Origin: Psychromicrobium xiongbiense | GTDB lineage: Bacteria; Actinomycetota; Actinomycetes; Actinomycetales; Micrococcaceae | Direction: 5' to 3' | Assembly (NCBI RefSeq): GCF_030271165.1 | Contig: NZ_JASSZH010000005.1 | Span: 62,001 to 126,000, forward strand | DNA length: 64,000 nucleotides | Part shown: piece by piece, positions 43,510-53,528 of the stretch | How the letters are laid out: the number at the start of each line of letters is the position of its first letter | Position numbering within the stretch: position 1 is the stretch's first letter | Notes under the pieces: model-generated | The model's database searches: none | What the model was told of the DNA's origin: nothing | What the model saw: only the letters and a program-made list of their open reading frames with translations | Translations under genes and position numbers: made by a program

Positions 43510-46500
43510 ATGCAGCAACACCCCACAGCCACCTATCCCAAGGCCAGCACCGTCCCGGACGGCGTCGTCTCCGCTTCCGTGAAGTTCCCGGAGATCGAGA
43601 AGCGGATCCTCAAGTACTGGGACGAGGACGGCACCTTCCAGGCCAGTGTCGACCAGCGCAGCGCAGGCATTGATGGCAGTAACGAATTCGTGTTCTACGA
43701 CGGGCCGCCCTTTGCCAACGGCCTGCCGCACTACGGCCATCTGCTAACGGGCTACGCCAAGGACCTGGTGGGCCGCTACCAGACCCTGCTCGGCAAGCGG
43801 GTGGAACGCCGGTTCGGCTGGGACACCCACGGTCTGCCCGCTGAGCTGGAGGCGATGAAGCAGTTGGGCATGACGGACAAGACCCAGATCGAGGCGATGG
43901 GCATCGACAAGTTCAACGCCGCCTGCCGAGCCTCGGTGATGAAGTACGCCGATGAGTGGAAGGCCTACGTCAAAGGCCAGGCACGCTGGGTTGACTTCGA
44001 TAACGACTATAAGACGCTCAATGTGGAGTACATGGAGTCAGTGCTCTGGGCCTTCAAGCAGCTGCACGAGAAGGGCCTGACCTACCAGGGTTTCCGGGTC
44101 CTGCCTTACTGCTGGAAGGACGAGACCCCGCTGTCCAACCATGAGCTGCGGATGGACGATGACGTCTACAAGATGCGTCAAGACCAGACGGTCACGGTGA
44201 GCTTCCCGGTCCGGCGCAGCGAGCTGGCCCTCAGCGAAGAACTCGAGGGTGTCAACCTGCTCGCCTGGACCACCACCCCCTGGACTCTGCCCACCAACTT
44301 CTCGGTCGCCGTCGGCCCGGAGATCGAGTATGTGGTGGTGGACAACGGTGGGCAGCGGTACCTGCTGGCTGCAGCCCTGCTCTCCAGCTACGCCAAGGAC
44401 CTCGGCTTTGAATCCGCCGATGCCGCCCAGGCAGCCGTGCAGCACCGGTACCTCGGCAAGGAGCTGGCTGGCCTGAAGTACCAGCCGCTCTGGGACTATT
44501 ACACCGACGCGTCAACGTGGGGGACCGGCACCAGTTGGCAGGTCCTGGTGGAAGACTATGTGACTACCACCGACGGTACCGGTGTGGTCCACCAGGCCTC
44601 CGCCTACGGTGAAGAGGATCAGCGAAGCAGTGAAGCGCACGGCATCCCGGTCATCGTCTCGGTGGACGAGGGTGCCCGCTTCCTGCCGACTTTCAGAGAA
44701 GGCCCGCTGGCCGGCATCGTCGGTCTGCAGGTCTTCGAGGCGAATAAGCCGATCATCAAGGTGCTGCGTGAATCCGGGCGGCTGGTCCGCGAGGCCAGCT
44801 ATGAGCACAGCTACCCGCATTGCTGGCGCTGCCGCAACCCGCTGATCTACAAGGCCGTATCCTCCTGGTATGTCTCCGTAACAGCCTTCAAGGAACGCAT
44901 GCTGGAGCTCAACCAGCAGATCAACTGGATCCCGGAGAACGTCAAGGACGGTCAGTTCGGCAAGTGGCTGGCCAATGCCCGCGACTGGTCGATCTCGCGG
45001 AACCGTTACTGGGGCAGCCCGATCCCCGTCTGGCAGTCCGATGATCCGGATTACCCGCGGATCGACGTCTATGGTTCGCTGGCTGAGATCCAGGCCGATT
45101 TTGGTCGGCTTCCGCTCAACCACGAGGGCCAGCCGGACCTGCACCGGCCGTTCATCGATGAGCTCACCCGGCCCAACCCGGATGATCCCCGGACGCCTGA
45201 AGAGGGACAGTCCACCATGCGCCGTGTGGAGGACGTGCTGGACGTCTGGTTTGACTCGGGGTCGATGCCCTATGGGCAGGTGCACTACCCCTTCGAGAAC
45301 GAGGAGTGGTTCAACACCCACAACCCGGCGGACTTCATCGTCGAGTACATCGGGCAGACCCGCGGCTGGTTCTACATGCTGCACATCCTCTCCACGGCGC
45401 TCTTCGACCGGCCGGCCTTCCGCAATGTGATCAGCCACGGCATCGTGCTGGGCTCGGACGGGCAGAAAATGTCCAAGAGCCTGCGCAACTACCCGGATGT
45501 CTCCGAGGTCCTGGACCGCGATGGCGCTGACGCCATGCGCTGGTTCCTGATGGCCAGTCCGATCCTGCGTGGCGGCAACCTGATCGTCACGGAGCAGGGC
45601 ATCCGCGACGGCGTGCGTCAGGTCCTGCTGCCGCTGTGGAACGTCTACAGCTTCTTCACGCTCTATGCCAATGCCGTGCGGAATGGCACCGGTTACGGGG
45701 CTAGGTTGCGCCATGAGGGCTACACCGATCAGTTGGATCAGTACCTGATCGCCAATACCGGGGATCTGGTGCGTCAGACCCGCCAGGCACTCGATGCCTA
45801 CGACATCTCGGGCGCCTGTGATGCCCTGCGCAGCTATCTGGACATGCTGACCAACTGGTATGTGCGTCGCAGTCGGCAGCGCTTCTTCGAGGAGGATGTT
45901 GACGCCTTTGACGCGCTCTACACCGCGCTCGAGGCCGTCTGCCGGATTGCTGCGCCCTTGCTGCCATTGGTCACAGAGGAGATCTGGCGTGGGCTGACCG
46001 GGGGACGTTCGGTGCACCTGACTGACTTCCCGCAGGCCGAGCAGTTCCCGGCCAGTCCGGATCTCGTGGCAGCCATGGATCGGGTGCAGCAGATCTGTTC
46101 CACGGGATCCTCGCTGCGCAAGGCCGCTAGTCTGCGCGTCCGGCTGCCGTTGCAGGAACTGACCGTGGTGGTTCCGGAAGCCGCCACCCTGGAACGCTTT
46201 GCCGCCGTGATTGCGGATGAACTGAACCTGCGCTCCGTCCTGCTGGTCGATGCCGCAACGGCGTCGCCGGAGGAGTTCGGCATCGAGCAGAAACTGGTGG
46301 TGAATGCCCGGGCAGCTGGCCCGCGGCTGGGCAAGAACGTCCAGCTAGCCATCAAAGCCGCCAAGTCCGGCGACTGGTCGGTGGAGTCCGGTGTGGTGAT
46401 CGCCGGTGGCCTGGCGCTGGAAGAGCACGAGTATTCGCTGGAAACGGTCGTGGCAGCTTCCGCAGGGTCCAGTTCGCGTGCGGCAGCGGTGCTCCCCGGC

Positions 46501-46788
46501 GGTGGCTTTGTGGTGCTCAACACCGAGGTGACGGGAGAGCTCGAGGCCGAGGGGCTGGCACGGGATATGGTGCGCAGCATCCAGCAGGCCCGTAAGGATG
46601 CCGATCTGCACGTCAGCGACCGGATCGTCACCACGGTCAGCGCCCCGCAGGAGATCATCGACGCCCTGGCAGCGAACGCTGACCTGGTGCGCGCGGAGAC
46701 CCTCTCCGTGACCCTGGAGCTGGTTCCCGGAGACGAAGAAACCACCGTGACGGTGTCCCGGACGGTAGAAACTGAGGTAGCGCCATGA
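43510..46788 (+). CDS. ileS: isoleucyl-tRNA synthetase
   Basis: A class I synthetase of 1092 residues. The HIGH motif is in [19 protein letters not shown] (near residue 71) and KMSKS in [20 protein letters not shown] (near residue 653). The editing domain lies between, with [17 protein letters not shown]. The C-terminal part is of the long IleS2-like (eukaryote-like) form, rather than the short zinc-finger form. It charges tRNA-Ile and edits valine. Expression is controlled by the T-box upstream. Its stop overlaps folC by four bases. Confidence 0.97.
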   Translation: MQQHPTATYPKASTVPDGVVSASVKFPEIEKRILKYWDEDGTFQASVDQRSAGIDGSNEFVFYDGPPFANGLPHYGHLLTGYAKDLVGRYQTLLGKRVERRFGWDTHGLPAELEAMKQLGMTDKTQIEAMGIDKFNAACRASVMKYADEWKAYVKGQARWVDFDNDYKTLNVEYMESVLWAFKQLHEKGLTYQGFRVLPYCWKDETPLSNHELRMDDDVYKMRQDQTVTVSFPVRRSELALSEELEGVNLLAWTTTPWTLPTNFSVAVGPEIEYVVVDNGGQRYLLAAALLSSYAKDLGFESADAAQAAVQHRYLGKELAGLKYQPLWDYYTDASTWGTGTSWQVLVEDYVTTTDGTGVVHQASAYGEEDQRSSEAHGIPVIVSVDEGARFLPTFREGPLAGIVGLQVFEANKPIIKVLRESGRLVREASYEHSYPHCWRCRNPLIYKAVSSWYVSVTAFKERMLELNQQINWIPENVKDGQFGKWLANARDWSISRNRYWGSPIPVWQSDDPDYPRIDVYGSLAEIQADFGRLPLNHEGQPDLHRPFIDELTRPNPDDPRTPEEGQSTMRRVEDVLDVWFDSGSMPYGQVHYPFENEEWFNTHNPADFIVEYIGQTRGWFYMLHILSTALFDRPAFRNVISHGIVLGSDGQKMSKSLRNYPDVSEVLDRDGADAMRWFLMASPILRGGNLIVTEQGIRDGVRQVLLPLWNVYSFFTLYANAVRNGTGYGARLRHEGYTDQLDQYLIANTGDLVRQTRQALDAYDISGACDALRSYLDMLTNWYVRRSRQRFFEEDVDAFDALYTALEAVCRIAAPLLPLVTEEIWRGLTGGRSVHLTDFPQAEQFPASPDLVAAMDRVQQICSTGSSLRKAASLRVRLPLQELTVVVPEAATLERFAAVIADELNLRSVLLVDAATASPEEFGIEQKLVVNARAAGPRLGKNVQLAIKAAKSGDWSVESGVVIAGGLALEEHEYSLETVVAASAGSSSRAAAVLPGGGFVVLNTEVTGELEAEGLARDMVRSIQQARKDADLHVSDRIVTTVSAPQEIIDALAANADLVRAETLSVTLELVPGDEETTVTVSRTVETEVAP

Positions 46789-48140
46789 GCGACGAATATT
46801 CGGTGCAAAGTGTCTATGCCGATCTGCTCGGACGGGCGCCGGAAAACAGGATGGAACCCCGGATGGCGCCGCTATGGCGGGCCATGGAGATCCTGGGCGA
46901 GCCGCAGAAGGCCTACCCGGCCATCCACCTCACGGGAACCAATGGGAAAACCTCCACTGCGCGAATGATCGAGGCCGGCCTGCGGGCACATAACCTGCGT
47001 ACGGGCCGGTTCACCAGTCCTCATCTGACCTCGGTGACCGAGCGGATCAGCATTGATGGCGAGCCCGTCTCCGATGAGACGTTCGTGCGGATCTGGGATG
47101 AGATTCATCCCTATCTGGAGATCGTTGATGCCGAACTGGTGGCCGAGGGCCAGCCGCGGCTGACCTATTTTGAGGCGCTGACCATTCTGGGCTTCGCCGT
47201 CTTCGCCGACGAGCCGGTGGATGTGGCCGTCATCGAGGTCGGCCTGGGCGGAGTGACCGACGCGACCAATGTGGTGGACAGTGTGGTCTCGGTGGTGACC
47301 CCGATTTCCCTGGACCACACAGAGCTGCTGGGCGATACACCGGGTGAGATCGCCCTGGAGAAGGCCGGGATCATCAAGCCGGGCAGCTTCCTCGTCTCTG
47401 CCGCTCAGCCCACCGATGCCGCCCAGGTTCTGCTGGAGAAGGCCCGAGAGGCGGGCGTGAACTACCGCTTCGAGGGCGTGGAATTCGGTGTCGAGGAGCG
47501 GTCGGTGGCAGTGGGCGGTCAGCTGGTCACGATTGACGGACTCGCTGCCCGGTACCCGGACCTGGTGCTGCCGCTGCATGGCGCGCATCAGGCCGAAAAT
47601 GCAGCGGTGGCCGTCGCAGCATTGGAAGCCTTTTTCGGTGCGGGGGAGAAACCACTGGATCTGGAGCTCCTGCAGGACGCCTTCGCGATGGTGACCTCGC
47701 CCGGTCGCCTGGAGGTGGTGCGGACCGCACCCACCGTGATCGTCGATGCCGCTCACAACCCGGCCGGGATCAAGGCCACGGCGGAGGCCCTGCTGGAGGC
47801 GTTCAGCCTCAGCAAGCTGGTGGTGGTGTTGGGCGTTCTGCGTGAAAAGGACGCCTTGGGCATCCTCGAGCAGTTGCGTGAATCGCTGGGGGACATCGCC
47901 GAGGAAATCTGTCTCACTCAGTCCAATTCACCGCGCGCCATCCCGGCGGGGGAGCTGGCGGAGCTGGCACTGGATGCGGGCTTCGACGAGGAGAATGTGC
48001 ACCTCACGGAGAAGCTCGATGACGCCCTCGAATGGGCGGTGGCGCGGGCGGAGTCGGCCGATGACCTGGCTGGCGCAGTGTTGGTGACCGGCTCCATCAC
48101 GGTCATCGCCGAGGCACGGATGCTGTTGGGGAAGGCCTGA
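46785..48140 (+). CDS. folC: folylpolyglutamate synthase / dihydrofolate synthase
   Basis: A Mur-ligase-like enzyme of 451 residues that adds glutamate to dihydropteroate and folates. The P-loop is [40 protein letters not shown] follows, then [13 protein letters not shown] and [20 protein letters not shown] in the C-terminal domain. The ATG overlaps the ileS stop and the stop overlaps the next ATG (ATGA). The ileS-folC-DUF4233-ndk order is typical of Micrococcales. Confidence 0.96.
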   Translation: MSDEYSVQSVYADLLGRAPENRMEPRMAPLWRAMEILGEPQKAYPAIHLTGTNGKTSTARMIEAGLRAHNLRTGRFTSPHLTSVTERISIDGEPVSDETFVRIWDEIHPYLEIVDAELVAEGQPRLTYFEALTILGFAVFADEPVDVAVIEVGLGGVTDATNVVDSVVSVVTPISLDHTELLGDTPGEIALEKAGIIKPGSFLVSAAQPTDAAQVLLEKAREAGVNYRFEGVEFGVEERSVAVGGQLVTIDGLAARYPDLVLPLHGAHQAENAAVAVAALEAFFGAGEKPLDLELLQDAFAMVTSPGRLEVVRTAPTVIVDAAHNPAGIKATAEALLEAFSLSKLVVVLGVLREKDALGILEQLRESLGDIAEEICLTQSNSPRAIPAGELAELALDAGFDEENVHLTEKLDDALEWAVARAESADDLAGAVLVTGSITVIAEARMLLGKA

Positions 48141-48652
48141 TGTCAGAACCACAACCGCGTGTCCAGACGGGGCATTTCCAGACCAGAGCACAGCGTGAAT
48201 GGCGGCCCGGAATGCCGAAGAAGCGCCGCTCCACCGCGGTGATGTTCGGCTCCACGGTGCTGGGCCTGGAGGGTTTCGTTGCCTTCTTTGCCACCCTGGT
48301 CGTGTTCGGTCTGCGTTCCCGGGATCTCTCCGGCCCCGTGGTGCTGAGCGTCGGCATCGTGCTCTCCCTGGTGCTCATTGGGGCCTGCGCGGTGCTGACC
48401 AGGCCCTGGGGTCGCTGGCTCGGTTGGATTCTCCAGCTGGTGCTGATCGCGGTGGGCTTCATGGAGCCGATGATGTTCGTCATCGGCCCGCTGTTTGCGC
48501 TGGCCTGGTGGTATGCGCTCACGGCGGGTTCCCGCATCGATCGGGACAATGCTGAACGTGACCGTCAACAGGCGCTCTGGGAGAAGGAACAGCCGACGCA
48601 GAGCGACGATGGCCAGAGCGATGATGACCAGCCAGGTGACCCCCTACACTGA
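48140..48652 (+). CDS. DUF4233 membrane protein
   Basis: A 170-residue protein with about four hydrophobic segments (residues 33-55, 60-85, 92-110, 113-130) and a polar C-terminal tail rich in Asp and Gln. Its start [20 protein letters not shown] is the DUF4233 signature. The function is unknown; the gene follows folC in many actinobacteria. It is translationally coupled to folC. Confidence 0.88.
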   Translation: MSEPQPRVQTGHFQTRAQREWRPGMPKKRRSTAVMFGSTVLGLEGFVAFFATLVVFGLRSRDLSGPVVLSVGIVLSLVLIGACAVLTRPWGRWLGWILQLVLIAVGFMEPMMFVIGPLFALAWWYALTAGSRIDRDNAERDRQQALWEKEQPTQSDDGQSDDDQPGDPLH

Positions 48653-48720
48653 ATTCGTCCGGATTCCTCCAGGGAATCCTTGAGCCAGCCCGTCAACCCG
48701 TCGATCTGCAGGAGACCTTC

Positions 48721-49143
48721 ATGACCACCGAACGCACTCTCGTCCTTGTCAAGCCCGATGGCGTCAGGCGTCAGCTCAGCGGTGCCATTCTGGCGCGCAT
48801 TGAAGCCAAGGGGTACACCCTGGCGTCGTTGAAGAAAGTGGATGCCAGCCGTGAGGTGCTGGAGCAGCACTACGCAGAGCACGAGGGCAAGCCGTTCTAC
48901 GAGCCGCTCGTGGAGTTCATGCTCTCCGGCCCCGTGGTGGCCGCCATCTTCGAGGGTGAGCGCGTCATCGAGGGCTTCCGATCCCTGGCCGGCACCACCG
49001 ATCCCACGACGGCTGCCCCTGGCACGATCCGTGGCGACTACGGACGCGACTGGGGGGAGAAAGTTCAGCAGAATCTGGTCCACGGATCTGACTCGGTGGA
49101 ATCCGCTGAACGCGAAATCTCGATCTGGTTCCCGGAAGCCTGA
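48721..49143 (+). CDS. ndk: nucleoside diphosphate kinase
   Basis: A 140-residue NDK that moves phosphate from ATP to other nucleoside diphosphates through a phospho-histidine. [19 protein letters not shown] is the family start and [20 protein letters not shown] carries the active-site His. [19 protein letters not shown] binds the nucleotide. AGGAGACC precedes the ATG. A perfect hairpin follows the gene. Confidence 0.97.
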   Translation: MTTERTLVLVKPDGVRRQLSGAILARIEAKGYTLASLKKVDASREVLEQHYAEHEGKPFYEPLVEFMLSGPVVAAIFEGERVIEGFRSLAGTTDPTTAAPGTIRGDYGRDWGEKVQQNLVHGSDSVESAEREISIWFPEA

Positions 49144-49160
49144 ACCCAGCTACTGATGAA

Positions 49161-49194
49161 CGGTGGCCCGGACTCTGCAGAGTCCGGGCCACCG
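49161..49194. terminator. bidirectional terminator between ndk and the VKOR gene
   Basis: CGGTGGCCCGGACTC (49161-49175) and GAGTCCGGGCCACCG (49180-49194) are a perfect 15-bp stem with a TGCA loop, followed by TCGGTTAACT. It separates convergent genes. Confidence 0.85.
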
Positions 49195-49225
49195 TCGGTT
49201 AACTCGTTGCCTGACGCCGGTCGAA

Positions 49226-49864
49226 TCAGGCGTTGCTGGCGACAAAGAGATTGATGAACCGGAAGAAGATCGTGGCGATCACGGCCAGGTAGAGCAGGAT
49301 GACGATGGTCCAGCCCCAGCTGCTGATCGCTTTCACCAGCGCCGCGGGGGCCGGGATCACGCCATGCACCAGATTGCGGATGGTGGTCCAGACGAACAGC
49401 GGGATCATCATGGCCCAGACGATCATGCAATAGGGGCACAGGATCGTGATGACGTAGAGAGCCTGGGACCACAGCCAGACGATCATGACCATGCCGAGGG
49501 TGATCCCCAGCTGGAAGCAGAGCCAGTACCAGCGTGGGAAGCTCGCACCGGCCAGCAGCGAAACGCCGACCACGGCGACAATGGCGAAGCAGACGATGCC
49601 GATCAGCGGGTTGGGGAAGCCGAAGAGCGAGGCCTGCCATTTTTCCATGACGGATCCACAGGAGATGAACGCGTTGACATCGCAGGAGAGCCGCGCATTG
49701 GTGTTTTTGTAGAGTTCCAGGCGTTCGAGCACGAGTGCGGCGGAAGCGATGAAGGAAACCAGCGCGGTCAGCAGCAGGAGCCAGCCGAAGGGCTTGGTCC
49801 GTGCCGCCCAGGGAACCTGATCAACAGTTGACGCGGCGGAAGCAGAGATTTTCGACGGGGCCAT
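49226..49864 (-). CDS. vitamin K epoxide reductase (VKOR) family protein
   Basis: A 212-residue membrane protein with about five helices. It has the VKOR cysteine sets: the loop pair in RLSCDVNAFISCGSVMEKW and the membrane CxxC in ITILCPYCMIVWAMM. GFPNPLIGIVCFAIVAVVG is also typical. Bacterial VKOR reoxidises DsbA-like proteins using quinones, so it supports disulfide formation outside the cell. The ATG at 49864 (MAPSKISAS) is preferred, although its ribosome site is weak. A 33-residue longer start is possible. Confidence 0.92.
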   Translation of the reverse strand: MAPSKISASAASTVDQVPWAARTKPFGWLLLLTALVSFIASAALVLERLELYKNTNARLSCDVNAFISCGSVMEKWQASLFGFPNPLIGIVCFAIVAVVGVSLLAGASFPRWYWLCFQLGITLGMVMIVWLWSQALYVITILCPYCMIVWAMMIPLFVWTTIRNLVHGVIPAPAALVKAISSWGWTIVILLYLAVIATIFFRFINLFVASNA

Positions 49865-50223
49865 ACTGCTGAGTTTATCCGGTGCAACCCTCGCCTTGAT
49901 CGGCAATCCGCGCCTGTCGGGGGTCGGTGTGAGAGAATAACGGTGGTTGGTGTGCCGTTCCACATGCGGTGGCCAGCCCAGTCGTTACTTGTCGCTCGGC
50001 GAGGCGTCGATGCACGGATCCGGGAATGACCTTTGACATTCCGGGCCTGACATCCGCAGCCTGGAGCGACGGGAGATGGCTGGCGTTCCGGCTGCGGTGC
50101 ACCTGCTCATCGGTGCCTACCGGAATGTAGCAAACCGACTTCGGTCGATGTCTGCGGGCGTCGACCACAACCCCCGACGGGGCCGGATGTGGCGGTCGCG
50201 GTGGGGATGGAGCACAGCTGTAG
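49865..50223. other. 359-bp gap between the divergent VKOR and rne genes
   Basis: No gene is supported here. The rne side probably carries a long 5' leader, as rne genes often do. TTGACA at 50033-50038 is a good -35 box without a clear -10 box at the right distance, and CATTCCGGGCC / GGAATG elements could fold. TGTAGCAAA near 50125-50133 is a possible extended -10. Small open frames here are on the opposite strand to rne and look like chance. Confidence 0.4.
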
Positions 50224-53200
50224 ATGAATATCGGTGAAGGTCACGAAGAAACCACGACTGACGTGGTGGCACCAGTCAGCAAGCCGCGGCGCAGCCGCAG
50301 CAAGAAGCTGGCGGCCGAAGTAGGCAGCCCGGTCGAAATGGCTCCCGTGGTGCAGGAGCCCGGTGCCGAGCAACCGGCTGCCGCTGGCGAGCCTGAGGCC
50401 GCGAGCCCCGCTGTCAAAGCACCGCGAAAGACCCGCACTCGCGCCACTGGGGCGGGTGTCACCGCTACGAAGGCGCGCAAGGCAACCAGCACGGTGGGAG
50501 CCGACACCACCGACGCTGATTTAGCGGTCTCCGAGGTGCTGGAAGTGGTGGAATCGGCCACCGTCGAAGCAACGGTCGTTGATGATGCCCCCCAGGCCCC
50601 CGCGCGCAAGGCCGCGAGCCGGAAGAGCTCGCGAAGCCGCAAGGCAGCGGTGCCCGCCGACTCCGAGCTGCCGAGCGAGTCGGACGTTGAGGCAGAGATC
50701 GACGCGGAGCTGGTGGAGGTCACCGCTCTGGAGCAGCCGCTGGTGGCGGAAGAGCCGGTTGTTGAGGCCCAGAACGATGAGGCTCCGAACGATGAACTGC
50801 CGTCGGCAGCCCCGCTGATCAGCTCGCCGTTCGCTCTCCCGACGACGGGCCCGGGGGTACCGCTGGCCACGGAGCCGCTGTTCCATGCTCCTGATCTGAG
50901 CCAGATCATTCCGGTACGACAGAGCCTCGAGGCCCAGGACGGCGAAGAGAACGACAGCGAAGCAGGTTCACGTCGTCGTCGTTCACGCTCTCGCCGCACG
51001 AGCGTAAGCGCCAGCTCTGCTGAGACCGGCCTGGACGCCGAGGATTCCGAGGGAGAGTCCGGGCAGGCTGCTGCCGACGACTCCGGCGAGGGATTCGCCG
51101 GAGTCGAGGAATCCTCCTCGCGTCGTCGTCGGCGGCGTCGTCGTGGCGATGCTGATCTGGAACTGCGCGGCGGAGTGGACGACGACCCGCCCAACACGGT
51201 GACCCGGGTCCGCGCGCCCCGGGTGTCCAGCGACAGCGGCAGCAACCGCGTCGTCGCGCTCCGCGGCTCCACTCGCCTGGAGGCGAAAAAGCAGCGGCGA
51301 CGGGAGAGCCGGGAAACCGGTCGACGTCGCCAGGGCATCACCGAGGCTGAATTCCTGGCCCGCCGCGAGTCGGTGGACCGCGTCATGGTGGTTCGTCAGC
51401 GCGATGAGCGGATTCAGATCGGGGTGCTCGAAGACGGCATTCTCGCCGAGCATTTCGTGTCCAAAACCCAGCAGGACTCGCTGATTGGCAATGTCTACCT
51501 AGGGAAGGTGCAGAACGTGCTGCCGAGTATGGAAGCCGCCTTCGTCGACATCGGGCGCGGTCGTAATGCCGTGCTGTACGCCGGCGAGGTGGACTGGAAC
51601 GCAGCGAAGCTCGATGGCGCGCCGCGGCGGATCGAGAATGCGCTCAAGTCCGGCGACACGGTCCTGGTGCAGGTCACCAAGGATCCGGTGGGCCACAAGG
51701 GCGCCCGCCTGACCAGCCAGATCTCCCTGCCCGGCCGCTATCTGGTCTACGTGCCGGGCGGCTCGATGACCGGAATCTCGCGCAAACTTCCCGATGTGGA
51801 GCGCAACCGGCTCAAGCGCATCCTCAAGGACAATCTGCCGGAGCATGCCGGCGTCATCGTCCGCACCGCTGCTGAGGGGGCCAGCGAGGAAGAACTCACC
51901 CATGACATCAACCGGCTGCGGGCCCAGTGGGAGGGCATTGAGTCGCAGGCTTCGTCCACCAAGACGCTCGCACCCGAGCTGCTCTATGGTGAACCTGATC
52001 TGACCATCAAGGTGGTCCGGGACGTCTTCAACGAAGACTTCTCCAAGCTGATCATCTCGGGAGAAGAAGCCTGGGACACGGTTGAGGCCTATGTGACCTA
52101 TGTGGCCCCGGATCTGGTCGATCGCCTTGAAAAATGGACCGCGGAGGAGGACATCTTCGCAGCCCACCGGATCGAGGAGCAGATCAGTAAAGCCCTGGAG
52201 CGCAAGGTCTTCCTGCCCTCGGGTGGCTCCCTGGTCATCGACCGGACCGAGGCGATGACGGTCGTCGACGTCAACACCGGCAAGTTCACCGGCTCCGGTG
52301 GAAACCTCGAAGAAACGGTCACCAAGAACAACCTCGAAGCCGCTGAGGAGGTAGTGCGCCAGCTGCGTCTGCGGGACATCGGCGGCATCATCGTCATCGA
52401 CTTTATCGATATGGTGCTTGAATCCAATCGCGATCTGGTGTTGCGCCGCCTGGTGGAGTGCCTGGGCCGTGATCGCACCAAGCATCAGGTCGCGGAGGTC
52501 ACTTCGCTCGGTCTGGTACAGATGACCCGCAAGCGCATGGGCACCGGCCTCCTGGAGGTCTTCGGGGAGCAGTGCGAGGCCTGTGCCGGTCGCGGAGTGG
52601 TGACCCATGAGGAGCCCGTGGAGCATCGACGCAGCAATTCTGGGCCGGAATCGCACCGCGTGGATCAGCAACGTAGTGAGGCGCAGCGCGATGGCTCGCG
52701 GGAGGGCCAGCGCAGCAGCCGCAACGAACGCAAGCGCAGCCGGAATCGTGGTGCCGGAGCCCCCAGCGAACCGGCCGAGGAAATGACTGAGGCGGAGAAG
52801 GCTGCCAAGGCTCAGGCTGCGCGTGTTGCCCTGGCCACTATCGCAGCCGCGGCGGCAGCCACGCACCACGAGGCGACGGGCCATGACGCGGACCAGCATC
52901 ACGAGATGGCGGAGGATTCGTCGGCTGAGCACACTGCGCCGGCCACACCGCCCTCGGCGGCCGATCGTGACGCTGTTCGCCTCACCTTCGGCGGAGAAGA
53001 AGTCGCTGTACCCCGGGGAAGCCACGCCAGCGGTTCCGAGGAATCCGGCCATGCCGCGCTGACCCTGGACGTCCTCGCAGATGTCTTCGAGCATCTGGCT
53101 CCGAGCACTGCTGAGGCTCCGGCTGCTTCCAGCCCGTCGGCTTCCGCTTCCACAGCACCCGCTGCTTCGAGCTCTTCGCGGGCGCGTCGTGGGCGTCGCC

Positions 53201-53385
53201 AGCGGGCGGGCCGGGCCCAAGGCGCTGCCGGCAGCAATGCGGTGGAGACCATGGGCGGAGGGGAGCAGACATCCCAGGGCGCAACCCTGCAGGCTGCTGC
53301 CGCTCCCGCGGCGGAGCGTGCCAAGCGCACGCCGGCTGCGGAGCCGATGATCCTTGGAGTGGGGGTCCCTGCTTCAGAGCTGTGA
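50224..53385 (+). CDS. rne: ribonuclease E/G family endoribonuclease
   Basis: A 1053-residue RNase E. Residues 1-400 are disordered, Ala/Glu-rich with Arg blocks (SRRRRSRSRRTS and a run of eight Arg near residue 300), the actinobacterial N-terminal extension. The S1 domain starts near 411 (LIGNVYLGKVQNVLPSMEAA). Catalytic Asp residues are in VVDVNTGKFTGSGG (near 680) and GIIVIDFIDM (near 723), and the zinc-link cysteines are CEAC (784, 787). Residues 800-1053 form another disordered scaffold. It cleaves single-stranded RNA with 5' monophosphate preference. Confidence 0.95.
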   Translation: MNIGEGHEETTTDVVAPVSKPRRSRSKKLAAEVGSPVEMAPVVQEPGAEQPAAAGEPEAASPAVKAPRKTRTRATGAGVTATKARKATSTVGADTTDADLAVSEVLEVVESATVEATVVDDAPQAPARKAASRKSSRSRKAAVPADSELPSESDVEAEIDAELVEVTALEQPLVAEEPVVEAQNDEAPNDELPSAAPLISSPFALPTTGPGVPLATEPLFHAPDLSQIIPVRQSLEAQDGEENDSEAGSRRRRSRSRRTSVSASSAETGLDAEDSEGESGQAAADDSGEGFAGVEESSSRRRRRRRRGDADLELRGGVDDDPPNTVTRVRAPRVSSDSGSNRVVALRGSTRLEAKKQRRRESRETGRRRQGITEAEFLARRESVDRVMVVRQRDERIQIGVLEDGILAEHFVSKTQQDSLIGNVYLGKVQNVLPSMEAAFVDIGRGRNAVLYAGEVDWNAAKLDGAPRRIENALKSGDTVLVQVTKDPVGHKGARLTSQISLPGRYLVYVPGGSMTGISRKLPDVERNRLKRILKDNLPEHAGVIVRTAAEGASEEELTHDINRLRAQWEGIESQASSTKTLAPELLYGEPDLTIKVVRDVFNEDFSKLIISGEEAWDTVEAYVTYVAPDLVDRLEKWTAEEDIFAAHRIEEQISKALERKVFLPSGGSLVIDRTEAMTVVDVNTGKFTGSGGNLEETVTKNNLEAAEEVVRQLRLRDIGGIIVIDFIDMVLESNRDLVLRRLVECLGRDRTKHQVAEVTSLGLVQMTRKRMGTGLLEVFGEQCEACAGRGVVTHEEPVEHRRSNSGPESHRVDQQRSEAQRDGSREGQRSSRNERKRSRNRGAGAPSEPAEEMTEAEKAAKAQAARVALATIAAAAAATHHEATGHDADQHHEMAEDSSAEHTAPATPPSAADRDAVRLTFGGEEVAVPRGSHASGSEESGHAALTLDVLADVFEHLAPSTAEAPAASSPSASASTAPAASSSSRARRGRRQRAGRAQGAAGSNAVETMGGGEQTSQGATLQAAAAPAAERAKRTPAAEPMILGVGVPASEL

Positions 53386-53445
53386 CCGTGCCGCTCCGTC
53401 CGTCAGAGGCTTTGCCTAAGGGTCTGTGCGTTAGGCTGGTTCACT

Positions 53446-53526
53446 GACACGGGGTGCCAGGCCAGATGGTCGGCTGAGAACTGAAACCCGTCGAACCTGC
53501 CCGGTTAGCACCGGCGAAGGGATGTC
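53446..53526 (+). promoter_or_regulatory. TPP riboswitch upstream of thiD-tenA
   Basis: The THI-box pieces are in order: ACACGGGGTGCC (53447 on), GGCTGAGAA with CTGAGA at 53474-53479, AAACCCGTCGAACCTG (53484-53499), and GCACCGGCGAAGGGA. The 3' strand of the aptamer contains AAGGG (53517-53521), seven bases before the thiD ATG, so ligand binding should directly hide the ribosome site. TAGGCT at 53432-53437 is a plausible -10 box that would start the RNA near the aptamer. Confidence 0.95.
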
Positions 53527-53528
53527 GA

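Noticed and set aside
44512..46017. 501-codon frame antisense to ileS, and a 471-codon frame antisense to tig (29815-31230)
   Set aside because: Both mirror strongly conserved genes and show no independent coding signal.
51499..53220. 573-codon open frame antisense to rne
   Set aside because: The same composition effect; the sense strand has S1 and RNase E catalytic motifs.
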